NCBI GenBank assembly: GCA_014529385.2
Contig: CM043942.1
Location: 109,985,641 to 110,049,640 of the forward strand
From: Adiantum capillus-veneris
Lineage: Eukaryota > Streptophyta > Polypodiopsida > Polypodiales > Pteridaceae
Reading direction: 5' to 3'
DNA length: 64,000 nt
The notes under the pieces were generated by a model. The model was not told the DNA's origin and searched no databases. It saw only the letters and a program-made list of their open reading frames with translations. Each line of letters begins with the position of its first letter. Positions within the stretch are counted from its first letter, which is position 1. Shown here in pieces: positions 22,601 through 35,464 of the stretch. Made by a program: the position numbers and the translations under genes.

Positions 22601-24809
22601 AGGAACAGGAGATGACCCCGTGTATATGAATGACCTCGAGGATGATTCAGATTCAGTCGAGACAATGGAGACTAGAACCAATACCACAAAGGGAAAGACC
22701 GACAAAGAAAACCGTAACATGGAACCAAATGAAAACCGAATGAGAGAAAACCATAAAGAGCCTCTGAAAACACCACAAGTGTTTCCAAATCCAATCCAAG
22801 ACCCCCAAGATAAACCGCAGGGGCAAAAAGGAAAAAATCGTAAAAAGAAGATTGGGACGTATCCAAACCCAGTAGACGAGATTGAGCAGGTGAAACATCT
22901 AAGAGGTTTAGTGGAGGAGACTCAAAGGAAACTAGAACCAGAACCCATGCAGTTCAAAATTCATGACACAGTGTTTCCCACGCAAGTTCATCCACCCCAC
23001 ATGAACCATAGACCGTTAGCCATATCTAGTATCATCCAAGAAGGGAGTGAGGACAGGACATCAGAAAGTGAGCATACACCCTTCTTGTTGGAAAGGATGT
23101 TTAACGAAGGAATACCTGATCCCATTGAGGAATATGAGATTCCATCCTCACCAGTTCCTAATCAAGGACCTACACCCTGCAAAACGCCAATGAATGTTGC
23201 CAAACTAGTGGACTTCATGTCTTCTGAGGTCCGAACCACGATCATAGCAAAGCTGTATGGAGATCCTGAGTTATTCCTTGCACTTCGAGCATTCCTTAAC
23301 GGAGAGCTACGAACGGGATTACCGCAGTTTGCGCAACCAAATAGGCCTGACTCGATTATGATTGATGAGGAAAATCATGTGCAATCACTTGACTTAGATG
23401 GACACGAGTCTGTGATCGAGGTACCCATTAACGAATTAGGGCAGTATTTTGAAGGCGACGAGTCTAATACGACCCTACCCATCACTACCAAGGGATTAAC
23501 TATAAAGGGAATTCTTGATGGTGGTGCGGGAGTTAGCATCGTTACAAAAGATTGTTGGGAATCCATGGGAAAACCCCGCCTCAGTGTTACTAACATTGTG
23601 GTAAAGATGGCAAATGGTACCATAGCCAAACCTATGGGGATGCTCAAGGATCTTAAGATCAAAGTTCTAGGACACAAGGTACGACATACGTTCATTGTAA
23701 TGGATTTCTCTAAACACCTTATGTCATATGAAATGATTTTAGGACGACCATTCATGAGGGAAGCACAAATGGTTCACGATTGGTCTAAAAATCATGTCTA
23801 TTTGCAATTCCAAGACTCTGTCCTTAGAGTGGATTTGGTGACTGGTAAGGTACACCCCTTAGGGAGTAACACCATTATTGATCATCGCTCTGAAACCACA
23901 GTTCACTCGGCCCCACTACAATATTGTTACACTTGTAAGAAGGATACAGACATTGGCCAAGATTCTCCTTATATGGATATCCTACCTGGGATGACTGAAT
24001 CAGACAATGTGGATTGGGTCCACCTAGCATCAACCATAGACACTTGGGGAAATAGGGGGACGACCTGGGTAACACCTGAGGGGGATGAAATGCATGTACC
24101 CTTAAATATGCTACAAGCAATGCATATCGCTTCTGACAAGACTCATCCTAAAGTAACGAAGAAAACATACAAGTGGGTCCCTAAAGCTTCTTTAGTGACC
24201 ATAGCTAGTGCTAAAAAACAAAAGCCTTGTAAGAAAAGTACCACTCGCTCCAAGAAAAGTAAGAAAATGTTGCGATGGATCCCTAAACGACTATTGGAAG
24301 CCCAAGGCTACTATCAAGGAAATGATCAAATCTGGGTGCCAAAACGTAGATTGTGCTCTTACCTATCACCTGACCCAAGTGAGCCCAATCCCATAGCTCC
24401 AAAACGAATCAATGATCGTGGAAAGAAAAAAATCACAGAATGCTACACACCTGCTCCCGAGCTAGTTTGGGTACCAAAGAAAGAACGATTTGTTCCACCT
24501 AGCTCAGGAAGGGGGGAGTCCCATGAAGATTCTAGCTCCTCATGTAATACATCCATAGAGGTAAAAGATTCTACACAGCCTCCATCTATAGTAGTGGACC
24601 TCAATGAAGCTACAAAAGAATCCACACCTCCCAGTGTTCAAGAATCACCTGATGAACCACTTCAAGTTCGATCCTGGGAGAGTACCTTACCACCCTTGCA
24701 GCTTGACAAGGCACCTAGGGTAATAGAAAACTACTGGAAAAAATCCTCACCTCTTACCAACTGGAATAATTGGTTTCAAAGGGTGACAAGCTCATTTCAA
24801 ATGGTATGA
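19629..24809 (+). CDS. Element B Gag-protease polyprotein, one in-frame TGA
   Basis: It is a frame of 1,727 codons, broken only by TGA at 21186-21188. The N-terminal third is polar and then proline-rich. A Gag domain spans the stop (KFNGDEDARKHIEVFEQV before, LKEYIREG and NQLLDRFIRGL after). Four zinc knuckles follow the Gag domain: CSICLGPHSTSEC, CNACGRYGHQAKDC, CYECGGPHRVAEC and CNRCGIDHLIAQC (about 21684-22360). After a basic stretch comes a retropepsin-like domain (23490-23810) with ILDGGAGVS and MILGRPFM; the active-site triplet reads DGG rather than DSG or DTG. The C-terminus (24170-24490) has repeated W[IV]PK motifs. The TGA could be a null mutation or an element-wide feature; its position inside Gag does not fit a gag/pol readthrough site. 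Confidence 0.88.
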
Positions 24810-25082
24810 TCTACCCAAGGAAGGGGGGAGTGTTTGCTGACAGTCATCATTCACTTGTTTCCCTCTCAACCTTTTTCCCTGACCTCTCAATCTCCAATCT
24901 TAGGGAATGTACATATAAAGCCTTATACTCGCAAAAAAAAAAAAATAGTAAAGAGCAAGAGCGCCTAGCAATGAGAGAGCACCCTATCAGATCTTATATA
25001 TAAGTCCAAATTCACCGTGTCAAGTCAAGCAACACACAAAAACAACTCTTATGTTTTAAAGGCCTAACCAAATCTATCTGTC

Positions 25083-25514
25083 TTGTCAGAAATGGCTACT
25101 TCACCAGAGGCATGCACTTCTATTTTTGATGAAAGTTACCCCTTGTCTTTTCAACAAGTGTTCTACGTATGCTACCCTATACTTTCTTGCGAATGGGATT
25201 TGATAGAGAGCCTTGCATGTGAGAGAAATTTTGAGGAGTTAGAATGGCTGATACGTCTATGGCTAACTAGTGATCCCTACCCAGTAGCGAATGTGTCTCC
25301 AATGGCACATGCTTATTCTTTTGCACAAGATGAGTATCCACGCATCACGAGGTTCTTGATTAGCATGCTTGCACAAGAGGATGATGAAGAGGAACTAATA
25401 GAGACCGAGGAAGACTATGGCCTCACGGACAACGATTTTATTTATCTAGATGATGAGGATAGAGGCCTAGCCTTAGGGTGGCCACCCGGTTTATATAATA
25501 TCCTCTTTCCTTGA
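25083..25514 (+). CDS. Element B downstream acidic ORF, unknown function
   Basis: 143 codons; the second Met (MATSPE) may be the real start. The protein is acidic, with two Glu/Asp clusters (EEDDEEELIETEED-like near residue 105 and LDDEDRG near 128). It has no zinc knuckle, RT or integrase motif and no signal peptide that I can see. It sits 270 bp downstream of the Gag-protease stop, inside an element with almost identical LTRs, and is unbroken. Extra ORFs 3' of gag-pol are known in Athila-type and other plant Ty3 elements, where some are env-like. This one has no clear membrane segment. Confidence 0.55.
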   Translation: MSEMATSPEACTSIFDESYPLSFQQVFYVCYPILSCEWDLIESLACERNFEELEWLIRLWLTSDPYPVANVSPMAHAYSFAQDEYPRITRFLISMLAQEDDEEELIETEEDYGLTDNDFIYLDDEDRGLALGWPPGLYNILFP

Positions 25515-26867
25515 TTCTAAAAGGGGTGACAGATAGGTAGGTTAGGGGTCTAGATTGTGTTTTGAGTTTGTTTTTTAGGAGTTTTAATTTTTCCCACTGA
25601 TGTGCCTCCTGGAGGTATTCCTTTTGTTTCCTAGTGTGTACAGGAGCGTGTTGCTATTGATAGGATTTGGACCTTCATGGAACCTTTCTCTCGTTCACAC
25701 TTCAAATCAAGCGCGACCATCAACACAAACAGGTGTTTCTTATCCATTAGCATTGCCCTTATCTTTTTTGCATCCATGTTTGTCTGCTTTGATTGTGATC
25801 GGTAGCATAATATTCAGCGCATTGGCTTAGTATCAAACATTTAATTCAATGTAATGTTTTGTCATAATCACTTGTCTAGGTTTAAAAATCAAGCAGTCCG
25901 ACTAAGCTAGTTTGACCAAGCCAGGTATTAGAAATCTTCTCTTAATACCATGGGGAATGCCTTCCTAATAAACAATGGTTACTTAGGTTCTTAATCCGAT
26001 TTAGGCAGCATTGTATGAAATGTACTAGGGCTTTCTAGTGGGCTTGACCCTATTGACCTTTAGCTTAAGTATTATAAAGGGAGTTTACTAATGTGATGAG
26101 CCTGGGGAGGGTAACAATGTTTTATGACCCCCCAAAGTTACAAAATTTAAATGCTGAAAATGAACAAGCAAAAAATCAAAGTACCACAATGTAAAATCTT
26201 ACGCTGGAAGAGAAATCTCAGCTTGATTTGGTACTTCACTCACATGTATTGCCTATGGTACTAGAGCCCTAGAGGTTCCCAGTGTGGGCGCTTTTCCTTG
26301 AAAAGCAAAAAACCCAAGGCATACAAAATAAGCACCCACTTCATAATTGAATCAATGTGAAAAGACTTTGGGGAGTCAAAGAAAAAGTAATCAGCCAGGC
26401 GATGATTTCATGAGAAATTCCTTTTATGGTAGCTTAACTACAAGGTTTTCTAGATATAGCCTCTAGTCAGCCCTTGAACATGAATACTTGGCTCTCGCGA
26501 TTAAACAACTTAATTGACCACAGAAAATTAAGAAGCTTACCCATGGTATTAATACTTGATCTCTAGTGCCTTTCGACCGTCAAATTAGCGACCCCAGACT
26601 TGTTTAATTTTCTACCTTTACATCTGTTTATGCATTTGATTACATTGCAATTTAATGTTCATTGCTAACAAATTGTTTGACCAATCAATGTGTCTACCTA
26701 AAACTGCATATGCTTTTTAAGAGAATTCCATTACTGTGCCAATGTTGTTTGATTTTGCAGTGACTGAAGAAGGCTAAGGACATTCATCTCAAATGCTCTT
26801 CCACCTCGACGAACCAGCTTCAACTCAATAGCTTCCGAGGACGGAATCTACATCAGGAAGGGGGGCA
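25515..26867 (+). other. Element B 3' untranslated region and purine tract
   Basis: About 1.35 kb without a convincing ORF. It ends in the plus-strand primer aggaaggggggca at 26855-26867. The ORF at 25600-25830 is short and shows no domain. Confidence 0.75.
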
Positions 26868-27441
26868 TGTTAACCCTCACGGCACACGGACACCCATCAC
26901 CTACGATGGACGCGTATTATGTATTTGGTAGAGTCAGGTACCGGGCTTGTCGGACCAATAGGGAAAGGTAGAGTGATCGCCGATGAGAGGCGCACTTTAA
27001 CTTGGACATTCAAGGGATTAGTTGTTTAAGCATGGGCGCCCAAGTGTGAATGGGGTGAGCTCCTATAAAAGCCAACTAAACCTAATTTTTACTCATTCTC
27101 TCATTTGTGCAATTGAAGAGTGCTCTTGCTCCATCTCCATCTTCTTCTTCTTCACCTCCTTGTGTGTGTGTGTGAGAGAGAGAGAGAGATGGAGAGTGTG
27201 TGTGCGATCGAGCATTACGAAGGCACGACGGCGGCGAAGCGGTTGAGCGCGGCACGACTGCAGCTTCTTCTTCATCGCGGCGAGGAATCCACCACGAAGG
27301 CGAGCGTAGAGCGGTGAGTGACACACCCTTTGTTTTCTTGAGCTTGCTAGTTTAGGCTTGTTGTGTGCTTGGAGCCGTTTGTGGCTCGCACACGGTGTAT
27401 TGGCAAGTCCCTTGCTTCGACAGTGCGGCAAGGAGCGCACA
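26868..27441 (+). repeat. Element B 3' LTR
   Basis: It is nearly identical to 18067-18644. It is preceded by the purine tract aggaaggggggca (26855-26867) and followed by the gtcat copy of the target duplication. Confidence 0.95.
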
Positions 27442-27446
27442 GTCAT

Positions 27447-27553
27447 CCACCACTGATAGCCTTGCCTTTAAGAGATAGACTTGTTTCCACAGCCGTCTTT
27501 ATATCCGGGGTGTGTCTCAATCTATGAATATCACTCCATTTGTGTAAGAACGT
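27447..27553 (-). pseudogene. G1 Gag, middle fragment between elements B and C
   Basis: About 107 bp of G1 Gag is left between two insertions. On the minus strand it reads WSDIHRL and then SLSLKGKA, the usual lead-in to the Gag core. A one-base frameshift follows before the frame that enters 18066. Reading across the element C junction restores an open frame to 37374, which supports the insertion model. Confidence 0.8.
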
Positions 27554-29475
27554 TGTCGTGCTGCGACACATACATAGTGGGAACGCGTGCTACAAGATCT
27601 ATCTTTCCACTTTTTAGATACATAATTATATTTCCTATAATGTACATATACATATTTAAGTATAATAATAAGCTTTCTACCTCATCCTATTATTTATCGC
27701 AAGGGTAACATATTCTTACTTTACCGTCAAAAAGTACTATGGGAAAAGCTACTCCCTAGCTAGATCCTATATCTAGGGTAAATTTCAATACATATATATT
27801 CTATGTATATTTCATATTTTTCTTATATTTCTTTTAAATAGCTACTAGGAAGGAATCAAATGCTAGTGGGATACTAGCTTCCATGATTCTCAAAGATACC
27901 CCTATTTTAATGCATTATTGCAAGCATGATTACAAAACTTTATCAAGGAGCAATGTCATGCTTTCATATGGCATGAGGTGTCCATTAAAATCAAATAAAA
28001 GTCTAAGCTAAAGGGACCACAAGAAGACGTTTGTTGCCAAAATTGTATTCTATTTTGATGAATTTTTTACACAAGGTTCCAATCCGAATTGGAAAAAGTA
28101 TATAAAATGGGAATCGTATCTAATAAGCTGAATTTTTTGCTCATATTTTTAGTTTTGTATTTGGTGCCATGGTTACGGAGATATGATCAGAATACTGGAC
28201 CTCAGTCTCTCCACATCATGCAGGGACAACTCATTTCCAAGTTTTCCAATTTCTGTTCACACTGGTTCTTCTCTTCTTGTGTAAACCCTTGGGGGTTCCC
28301 TTCACCTGTAAAAGGGGACCTCTTCCTCCTTGCAAACCATTCAAGACATTGATGAGAGGAATTCATGAGGGAGTGAGTAGTAATGCCTAATTGTACTTAG
28401 CCATTAACATAAGCGTAAGCCTACACTTTCTCCTAGAGGAAGACTAGCCATTCTTGTAAGCTATCCTTGGAAGATCAACTCTAATCGAAGAAGGTCTTAG
28501 ACTTGATGTATCAATCAAAGTTGAATTCTTCTTTCTTCTTCTCTCTCCATCAAAAATGGTGCCGAAGGGTTTAACAAGTAAGATGTGTTCTACATTGATA
28601 TTTTGTTGATTTCTTGTTGTTTTCTTATCTCTAATTCAACATATATATATCTAATCTCATCTCCTTAACCAAATCTATCTCTCTCACTCTTAGAAATTCA
28701 TTCTCTCTACAAATTCTAGGTTCTCCTTGCTACAGGTACATCTCTCTCCACAGTATCCTTATTGCCTACGGGCAAGAATAGGGCTTGGGAGGGAAACTTC
28801 TCATCTCTTCACTTTTGTCATATTTACATTTCTCACATACTATCCTAGATGAATAATCCACATGATGAGAATTTCTATCGCTTCCACTCTGTGCGATCTA
28901 TTAGAATTAACGTATGGATTAGCCATAAAATACACTTTCAACAACGTATAGTGTTTCTCTTTGGCCTAGAAAGGCTCAATGAAATACTTCTTTCACCAGA
29001 TCCCATCATACTACTTTTATAGACTATAATTTTTCTTTTGACATAAGTGTAGTTTTCTTGTTATGAACCAAGAGGATTTGTACACACAATTAATCCCAAT
29101 CACTAGACAAAACATATATATTATGGTAAGCACAAAACTACAATTCCAAGGAATAATTCGTAGCATGTTTGGTCCACAAAGATTGAATGCCAATAACTCA
29201 TGTATTAACCATTTCATATTACCCATGATACGATATGACCATAGCATTGATCTTTTCATCTTTGTGTTGTTTTGAGATTCGCTTTTGTGTTCTTTCTTTG
29301 TGTGTGTGAGTGCAAGAGAGAAAGAGTGGGGCTTCTTTGATTGCACTTCCTTCCAAACCCTAGTCTTCATGGAATCTATGGTTTAACTCCTTCATATAGT
29401 TTTTTGGAGTTCTCTCACAAAATCTCACAGCCAAAATCCCGGTGCTTTCTTGGCAAGACAACAAATTTCTTGACA
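27554..29475 (+). repeat. Element C 5' LTR
   Basis: About 1,922 bp, repeated at 35465-37373. The promoter region at about 28300 reads cctgtaaaagggg, where the 3' copy has cctataaaagggg, so the TATA box is altered. The ORF at 28089-28352 is not conserved as a protein. Confidence 0.92.
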
Positions 29476-29528
29476 TATTTTTTGTGAACCTGACGCGAAA
29501 CTGCCAGGGTGAGAGTTTGTGGGTAACC

Positions 29529-30469
29529 ATGGGTGATCATGTTGAGCAACAGGGTATGCATTTTGACCCAGCAACAATGCAAATGTTTTAAGCATTTGCA
29601 ACGTTCATGCAACAACAACATGCCACTGAAAGAATGGAGATTTTAGCAACGAAGACCATACAAGCAGTCATCAATAGAATGGATCAGTTCAATGGCAAAG
29701 ATGTAACCAAGTACATATGTGAGTATGTGAAGGAGATGGAGCTGCATCGCATGTCAGAAGATGAGATGATTCAAAGCTTTGAGCTAGTTGTTGCTCCAGA
29801 AATTAGAGAACATGTTAGGGGAATTAAAGATGGGCATGGGAGAAATTGGGAAGAACTCAAAGTAGCTGTAAATGAGGAATATTTCATGGAGTAATCTGAG
29901 AGAGTGACAAAAAGGACATTCTTAGAATGGGTAGTCAAGCCAAAGCAAGGGCTATCAATAACAGAGCTACTTAGGGAATTTGAGCGGCGCTATGTACAAC
30001 TCACCAGGACAGAAAGGGCCACACTAGATGTAGAGAAGATAGATCTTTTATTACAAGCTGCAGGTAAAGAGTTTCAAAAAAATTTGGAGCTTCTTCTTGA
30101 AGATAAAGATGTTGAGCAAGGACTAAAGACCGGCTGGAATGAGGTTGAAGGTGTTGTCTCACTGCTTGCCAAACGACAAAGAAAAAGGGACAAGATGGTA
30201 GTAAACACTACAAGTCCTTCCACCTCAACTTCTGACAAAATGGTAAAGCTTACTTTTATCGCTCCTAAGTTTGATGAGTCCATGCTAGATGAGCTTGTGA
30301 AGGGAATGCGTGACTTGAAGGTGAAGCTTGCAAAGCTTGAAGAAAAAGGCCAACCGATAGGGCCACTTCCTAGGCAAAGGCAACAGCCCAAAGAAGGGTT
30401 GTTAATAGATGTATTTGGTGTGATAGTACAGACCATGTAAGAAGGGATTGTGATGATTTTAGTGATGCT
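29529..30469 (+). pseudogene. Element C Gag with zinc knuckle
   Basis: The ATG at 29529 gives MGDHVEQQ. The frame has TAA stops after codon 20 (about 29589) and at 29892-29894, then continues to 30440. The helical Gag body includes INRMDQFNGKDVTKYI and LLREFERRYVQL. A shift of frame before 30410 leads to a standard CX2CX4HX4C knuckle (CIWCDSTDHVRRDC, 30410-30451). Gag would build the particle and bind element RNA. Confidence 0.8.
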
Positions 30470-31703
30470 TTGTCAAAAGATGTTGTCTTTTTTAAGGATG
30501 GTAAAATACACTTAAGAGAGACAGGTCTACCCTTAAGAACTAACTTTGGGAAGGGGGAAATGCAAACCTTAGTTGAAGATATGGCAACTAACCATTCCAC
30601 CTCTTCAGTTGAGGAAGCTACTTATGGAGTGAAAATTGAGCATCTTAGTGAAGAAGAGGTGACTGACCATCATGGTCAAATTTGCCCAAATGTCATGCAA
30701 TTAGCTAAAAAGGAAAAGCTTACAAAAGAGATTCTACATGAAGCAGGTGATTGCATACGTCTAGAAATAGGATGGAATGATCCAGTGGACTCATTGTTAG
30801 TGCATGCCTACATTACAAAATGCCAACAAAATGAGGCTATTGTAGAAGAGAAGCGCAGACGTGAGAATGTTGATTTAAGGACCATCAACAAGAGCTTCTA
30901 GAAGTGGGGGAAGAAGCGACTCAATGCCTTCCCCAACACCCTCGACACAAGGAGAATCTCCACCTGAAGTACTCATGGAGGAGTCTACAACTAAAAAGAA
31001 GAAAGAGCCAACAAAAGGTAAGACAAAAGGCCCAACTTATAAACTACAATCTGATATTGAGGTTGCTATAGATTTAAAGAAAGTCTTGGAGGAAAGGATT
31101 TTGAATAGCAAGATTGAGTTTACTTTGGGAGAAGTCCTTGGAATTGCAAAGCGTGAATTCCAGGAGGAGATCATTGACATCATCAAGAGAAAGAGGCAAA
31201 CTCTTGCTGAGGTTGCTCGTCCACAGGGTGACGGAGAAACCTTGAAGACACAAGGGATGCAGTTGCAAAATAAGGAGGATAATGGAGCCGTGGTAGGATG
31301 CTACCAATCTAGTGGGAGAGTGAAGCAAGTGCATTTCTCAAATCATGATGAAGAAGTTGAAGCTATTCCTAGGAGCTACTATTCACGAAGTCACTCGGCA
31401 AGGGCTACTATAGAAACTTTGGTCAAGGTAGGTGATCTTGAAGAGCCATTTGTTGTCTTGATTGACCATGGTTCAGAAATAAACATAATGTCAAAGAGTC
31501 TCTACAACAAGTGCAAATGGCCGATGGACACAAATCATGGTTGGATGGTAAAAGTGGCAAACAATTCATTGGGTGAATTGTATGCAGCATGTCCAGGTGT
31601 GAAGGTGACAATAGGTGATGTAAAGATTGACCAAAACTTCTTTGTACAAGATACATCTTCATATCATCTCATCCTTGGACAACCCTACATTGTGGGAGTT
31701 TGA
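30470..31703 (+). pseudogene. Element C Gag-Pol linker and aspartic protease
   Basis: The frame of the zinc knuckle continues to a stop at 30901 (143 codons, lysine/glutamate-rich). A further frame at 30924-31703 has a charged linker with KKKKEPTKGKTKG. Its retropepsin-like domain at about 31440-31690 has VLIDHGSEINIMS, where the active-site triplet D-[ST]-G reads D-H-G, and ends with LILGQPYIVGV. The protease likely matures Gag and Pol. The active-site change argues against activity unless it is typical of this lineage. Confidence 0.75.
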
Positions 31704-32492
31704 ATGGAAACAAAGGTAATGGATGATGGTTCAACATATGCTAGGATATGTAGCAAAGATGGTAAACGTCGTGTCCAATTTCTCACAGTTTGTGTGAACC
31801 ATGAAAGAAATCGTGACAACCTCAGAGAGCATCCTCTATCAAATGTTAGCAAAGAGTTTCATGACCATAGGGAAATGATGGGTTTTGGCCAAGTACCATT
31901 GTGGGATTGCAGTGGTACATAAAGAAAAAGGGTCTCGCCTGATCCAAAAATAGGTGAAACTTTCTCAATGGGCTCCTTGTAACAAGGAATGGATCAGTAT
32001 GTTTTACAAAACTTGAAGATTTGAAGAGATGTGAGAGACAATATGTACAAATGGGCATGAAAGAGAGTGGGTTGCTAGAGCCTACTGAAAATGTTTTGGG
32101 TTTGTGTGAGCAAGTTTCTTTTGTAGATACTATGGGTGAGCTTGATGCTATAATGGAGTCTAGTTTGCATCTTGAAAATGAAGTTGTGTAAGTATGCTCT
32201 ATGGAAATGTATGAAGTCATAGAAGCCTTTAAAGAAAACCAATGTTTTCAAGCAAAAACTTGGCCCAAAAGTCCATGTTGAAACTAAATACAAGGGTGTA
32301 GCAAAGAAGGTGAAACCAGTAGCTTCACCCCTACCACCCAACAATAGAGAAAAGATTGAGAAAGATTCTTTGCAACCAAGTTTAAGGAATCCTAAAAAGA
32401 TCGGGCATACCTTCACAAAGGAGTCTCTTCAAGAGTTGCAGATTGGTTGCGAGGAGTTTCTAACATAGGAGGAGACAAAGTGCTTCAAAGAG
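31704..32492 (+). pseudogene. Element C protease-RT spacer
   Basis: The first 72 codons stay open in the same frame as the protease (METKVMDDGS...). Beyond 31922 the coding trace is broken, with no motif, until the RT starts near 32493. Confidence 0.5.
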
Positions 32493-33960
32493 ATGCTTTC
32501 AAAGCATGGTAAGGCCTTGGAATTTGAGCCACGTGAGGTAGGATGTGTTGATCCTTCTATTGTAGCTCCTATGGTAATTTTCACAATACCTCATGTGCCT
32601 TGGAATCTGTGGCCTATTCCGGTTCCAAAGGCTCATTTGCCAAATTTAGTAGAGCTACTGAATGAGAAAATCAAAATGGGAATCTTGGAGCCTTCTTGTG
32701 CTCCATACTCAAATAGGTGGTTCTCTATGCTTCATCCAAGATATGCAACCAGTGAACAAGGTGACAATTAGAAATGTAGGTAAAGGTCCAGTTGTGGATG
32801 AGTTTGCAGAGGCATTTGCAGGGAGGGCAATCTACTTAATGAGGGATCTCTACTCAGGGTATGATCAATTTCAGCTTGCAATCAAAAGTAGAGACTTGAC
32901 AACCATGAGGACACCTTTGGGTTTGGTAAGGATGTGTACCTTGACACAGGGAGCAACCAACTCAATTGTAGATATGATGAATGGGATGAATAAGGTCTTA
33001 CGTGACTTTATTCCTCAAATCACAATGCCTTTCATTGATGATTTGCCTATCAAAGGATGTGAATAAAGTGACAAAGATGAAGCTTTGGATCTCAAGGGAT
33101 GTCACAAGTTTGTGGTAAATCACATAAATGATTGTGATAAAATTTTGTCTAGGTTGGAGGAAGTGAATCTTACTTTGTCAGGGAAAAGTCTATGTTTGGT
33201 GTCAATGAAGTGCTCATTGTGGGGCACATGTGCGGGCCATATGGTAGGAAACCTTGTCCAACAAAGGTAGATTCCATCCAAAGAATAAAAGAAACATGCA
33301 CTAGGATCACTGAGGTTAGAAGGTTTCTGGGACCATGTGTCTTTTATGTTATTTGGATTCCACATTATGCGCATGTAGCTGATCCTCTTTATCAATTGCT
33401 TAGAAAGAATCATAAGTTTAAATGGACAGAAGCACATGTAAAAACCATGAAAAAACTGAAGGAGTTACTCCAGCCAACACCAACTTTGAGAAAGATAGAC
33501 TATGAGTGTCAAAGGCCAGTAATTGTGATAGTAGACATTAGTCCTACAGGGTTTGGATGGGCAATAGGGAAAGATGACAAAGAAGGACGCAGGTGTGTGG
33601 TAAGATTTGGAGCAAAGGTACTAAGTGCTCGCCAAAGAAAATATCCACAGATAAAGAGATAGCTATGGGGTATGGTTACAGCCTTGAAAAATGGAAAAGA
33701 GTACCTAATTGGTGCATGTGTGGTTGTAGAAACAGATTGTCTACCACTTCTTGGGATGATTACAAGCTGCTCAATGCCAGACATTGCTATGTTGTGGTGG
33801 ATTGCCTACATTAAGTCCTTAAATCCCAAGTTTAATCACATTGCAGGTAAAGACAATACAGTGGCAGATATGATATCAAGGGCAAGGTATGAAGATGATC
33901 CACAAATGATTGACGAGGGAGATGATGTAGGCACAAAGTTCTATTCTATCTCTCATGTCA
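32493..33960 (+). pseudogene. Element C reverse transcriptase and RNase H
   Basis: RT starts with the proline-rich entry (PIPVPKAHLPNLVELL) at about 32610. A frame change near 32750 leads to QPVNKVTIRN, RDLYSGYDQFQL, TPLGLVRM and the catalytic FIDD at 33031-33042. A stop at about 33063 and a frame change follow. The connection region continues at 33192-33662, and RNase H at about 33500-33900 (VDISPTGFGWAIG; the usual VDAS reads VDIS) ends with IAGKDNTVADMISR near 33880. The catalytic YxDD core is intact, but at least three breaks make it non-functional. Confidence 0.82.
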
Positions 33961-35397
33961 AAGGTAACAATGTCTGCATGACTAATTCACTTGAATTGTT
34001 CTTGAAATATCTTTATGAAGGTGATTGGCTTCTTATTGGAAGCTACTTGAGTATTTTAACAAAACAGGATGATTGGTCTGAACAAGAATTCAAGAGGATA
34101 CGTAGGAAAGCATATGGGTACCTTTTGAGGGATGGTTACTTGTGCAAGCATCCTAAACAAAAGGGTGCTACACCACAATGGGTTATATGTAAAAAAGAGA
34201 CTCAAGTAAAGCTCATGCAAGAGTTTCATGAGAGTCTATGGGCTAGACACAGGGGTGTGTGGGCAACCGTCTCCAAGTTAAAAGAAAAATACTGGTGGAA
34301 GGGTATGTATAAAGATGTATCTCAGTTTGTAGAGTCGTGTGTAACTTGTCAAATGTATTCAAATGTCCGACATCGTGATGGATTGCACCCTACATATCCA
34401 CTAGCCATGCACTATAAATGGGTTGTGGATCTAGTCACAATGCCTTTAGGACTCTGGCAAATGAGATACTTGGTTCTTGCACGAGAGGACTTGTCTAACC
34501 AGGTTGAAGGAAGAGCATTATGAGCTAAATCCATAGAAGCTGTGTGCAAATTCCTTCTTGATGAGGTGATTTGACAATATGGTTGTGTGAGAAAGATCAC
34601 TACAGACAGAGGTGAACTGGATGCCAAAGAAGCAAGGGAGTTCTTTTCTAGATTAGGAATCAAGCTTTCTCTTACTATAGCTTACAACCCTGAAGGCAAT
34701 GGAAAGAGTGAAAGAGGGCACCCTCCTATCATCAAAGCTTTGGCCAAGGCTTGTGAAGGAAGAGTTGGTGAGTGGCCAAAACTGTTACCATATGCTTTAT
34801 GGGCTGATCGTACAACACATAGCTCAGTAACTGGCTACATTCTTGTGGAGCTAATGTATGGTCAAAAGCCAGTGATGCAGATTGAAGATACAACTCCCAC
34901 ATGGAATGTACTACCTTGGTAAGAGGGGCTTAGCAAGGAAGGTCTCCTTGCACTGCGTATAAGGCAACTAGAGAGAAGACCTGGAGACATTGAAGCTGCA
35001 AAAGAACGACTCAAAAATGCAAGGTTGAAAAACAAAGACTACTTTGATAAGCGACATCGGCTCAGGAGCAAAGCAATTGACAAAGGTGACTGGGTTTTAG
35101 TGTATATAGTAGCCTTGGTAACCACACACAATCATGCGTAAGTTTTCAAAAAGATGGTTTCGATCGTATGTTGTAAAGCATGTGCATGAAAATGCTACTT
35201 ACAGCTTGTTTGAACTAGATGATACAGAAGTAAAGATTCCCATATTTGCAGGAAAAAGGATCAAAATGTTTAAGAGAAGAGGAGACAATGATCCAAAAGA
35301 TGTTGATGAGGAAGAAGAGCAAAACACAGGTGAAGATCAAAGTGAAGATGAATCTTTGGAATCATCTAGTGATAGAAGAAGAAATCAAGGAAAATGA
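33960..35397 (+). pseudogene. Element C integrase
   Basis: The zinc-binding domain spans about 34200-34360: HESLWARHRG supplies the His pair and CVTCQ the Cys pair. The core follows: VVDLVTMP near 34425 holds the first Asp, TTDRGELD near 34595 the second, and GNGKSERGHPP near 34700 the Glu. An in-frame TGA at 34521-34523 and another near 34572 lie between the first and second Asp. After a stop at 34920-34922 a C-terminal domain continues to 35397 with an acidic tail (EEEEQNTGEDQSEDES-like). No chromodomain is seen. Confidence 0.82.
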
Positions 35398-35464
35398 ACA
35401 AGCGGGCTGACCTTACAAAGAAATACTGACATACCGGAGGATGTGCAGGTTTAGAGGGGGTGGA

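Larger units (their letters stand above)
18067..27441 (+). mobile_element. LTR element B: non-autonomous gag-protease retrotransposon
   Basis: It is a complete element of 9,375 bp, flanked by the perfect target duplication gtcat (18062-18066 and 27442-27446). The LTRs are 578 and 574 bp and differ by about two substitutions plus a microsatellite length change. A tRNA-Asp-type primer site lies 4 bp after the left LTR, and a purine tract precedes the right LTR. Inside are a Gag-protease reading frame and one small ORF. No reverse transcriptase, RNase H or integrase is seen in any frame. The primer site and Gag style suggest an Athila/Tat-like relative. It must depend on enzymes from another element. 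Confidence 0.93.
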
